From the NCBI GenBank assembly GCA_903854075.1, contig CAINVI010000003.1, forward strand, positions 1-5,687: 5,687 nucleotides of DNA, written 5' to 3'. Below are positions 5,633 through 5,687 of this stretch, piece by piece. The first letter of the stretch is position 1. Each line of letters begins with the position of its first letter. The position numbers were made by a program, and so were the translations under genes. Below the pieces are notes generated by a model that worked only from the letters and a program-made list of their open reading frames with translations, was not told the origin of the DNA and ran no database searches. The DNA comes from Candidatus Pollutiaquabacter sp. Its GTDB lineage: Bacteria > Bacteroidota > Bacteroidia > AKYH767-A > 2013-40CM-41-45.

Positions 5633-5687
5633 ACCATTTCCGAGTCCGCCCCCACCCGGGCTCACCGCCCCATGGCACGGCGCACTC
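5606..5687. other. GC-rich segment running off the window edge
   Basis: Bases 5611-5687 are about 70% GC, while the 140 bases before are about 29%. On the minus strand the frame of the preceding AT-rich ORF is also open here (5686-5606), ending in TAA; it encodes a Gly/Ser/Ala-rich stretch ending in GNGSASLASEI. I cannot tell coding from noncoding in so short a piece. The remaining bases between 5474 and 5605 hold only the open continuation of the AT-rich ORF. I see no RNA gene in this end. Confidence 0.4.

Overview
The window looks like part of a Bacteroidota chromosome. The signs are a secreted DUF4294-type protein (a family I know essentially from that phylum), a TACTTTTG box matching the Bacteroidota promoter -7 consensus TAnnTTTG ahead of sucC, and mostly weak Shine-Dalgarno sequences. 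The order or family cannot be fixed from this sequence. The conserved genes run at roughly 50% GC.

Layout: every supported gene is on the minus strand, so transcription runs from high to low coordinates. In transcription order: an AT-rich unrecognised ORF (4874-5473, with its frame open back to 5605); a 106-base gap with the likely sucC promoter; sucC (succinyl-CoA synthetase beta subunit, 3568-4767); speB-like agmatinase (2669-3562), only 5 bases after sucC; a fatty acid 2-hydroxylase-like membrane di-metal enzyme (1982-2629), 39 bases further on; a 74-base gap with a possible second promoter; accC (biotin carboxylase, 426-1907); and the start of a DUF4294 gene that runs off the left edge (1-384).

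How they fit together: sucC, speB and the hydroxylase are spaced like one transcription unit, and accC plus the DUF4294 gene like a second, possibly joined to the first by read-through. Their roles are TCA-cycle substrate-level phosphorylation, putrescine formation, lipid alpha-hydroxylation and malonyl-CoA (or propionyl-CoA) carboxylation. This is housekeeping metabolism rather than one dedicated pathway. The partner genes sucD, a biotin carrier protein, carboxyltransferase and arginine decarboxylase are all absent from the window.

The right end differs. From about 4860 GC falls to about one third, and the only gene there is an orphan with weak helical-repeat character and no clear start. 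From about 5610 GC jumps to about 70% in a short segment with inverted repeats that reaches the window edge. This two-step change suggests an inserted or rearranged accessory segment, or a repeat at a contig end. I found no RNA gene, CRISPR array, transposase or convincing terminator, and nothing that amounts to a demonstrable new system.
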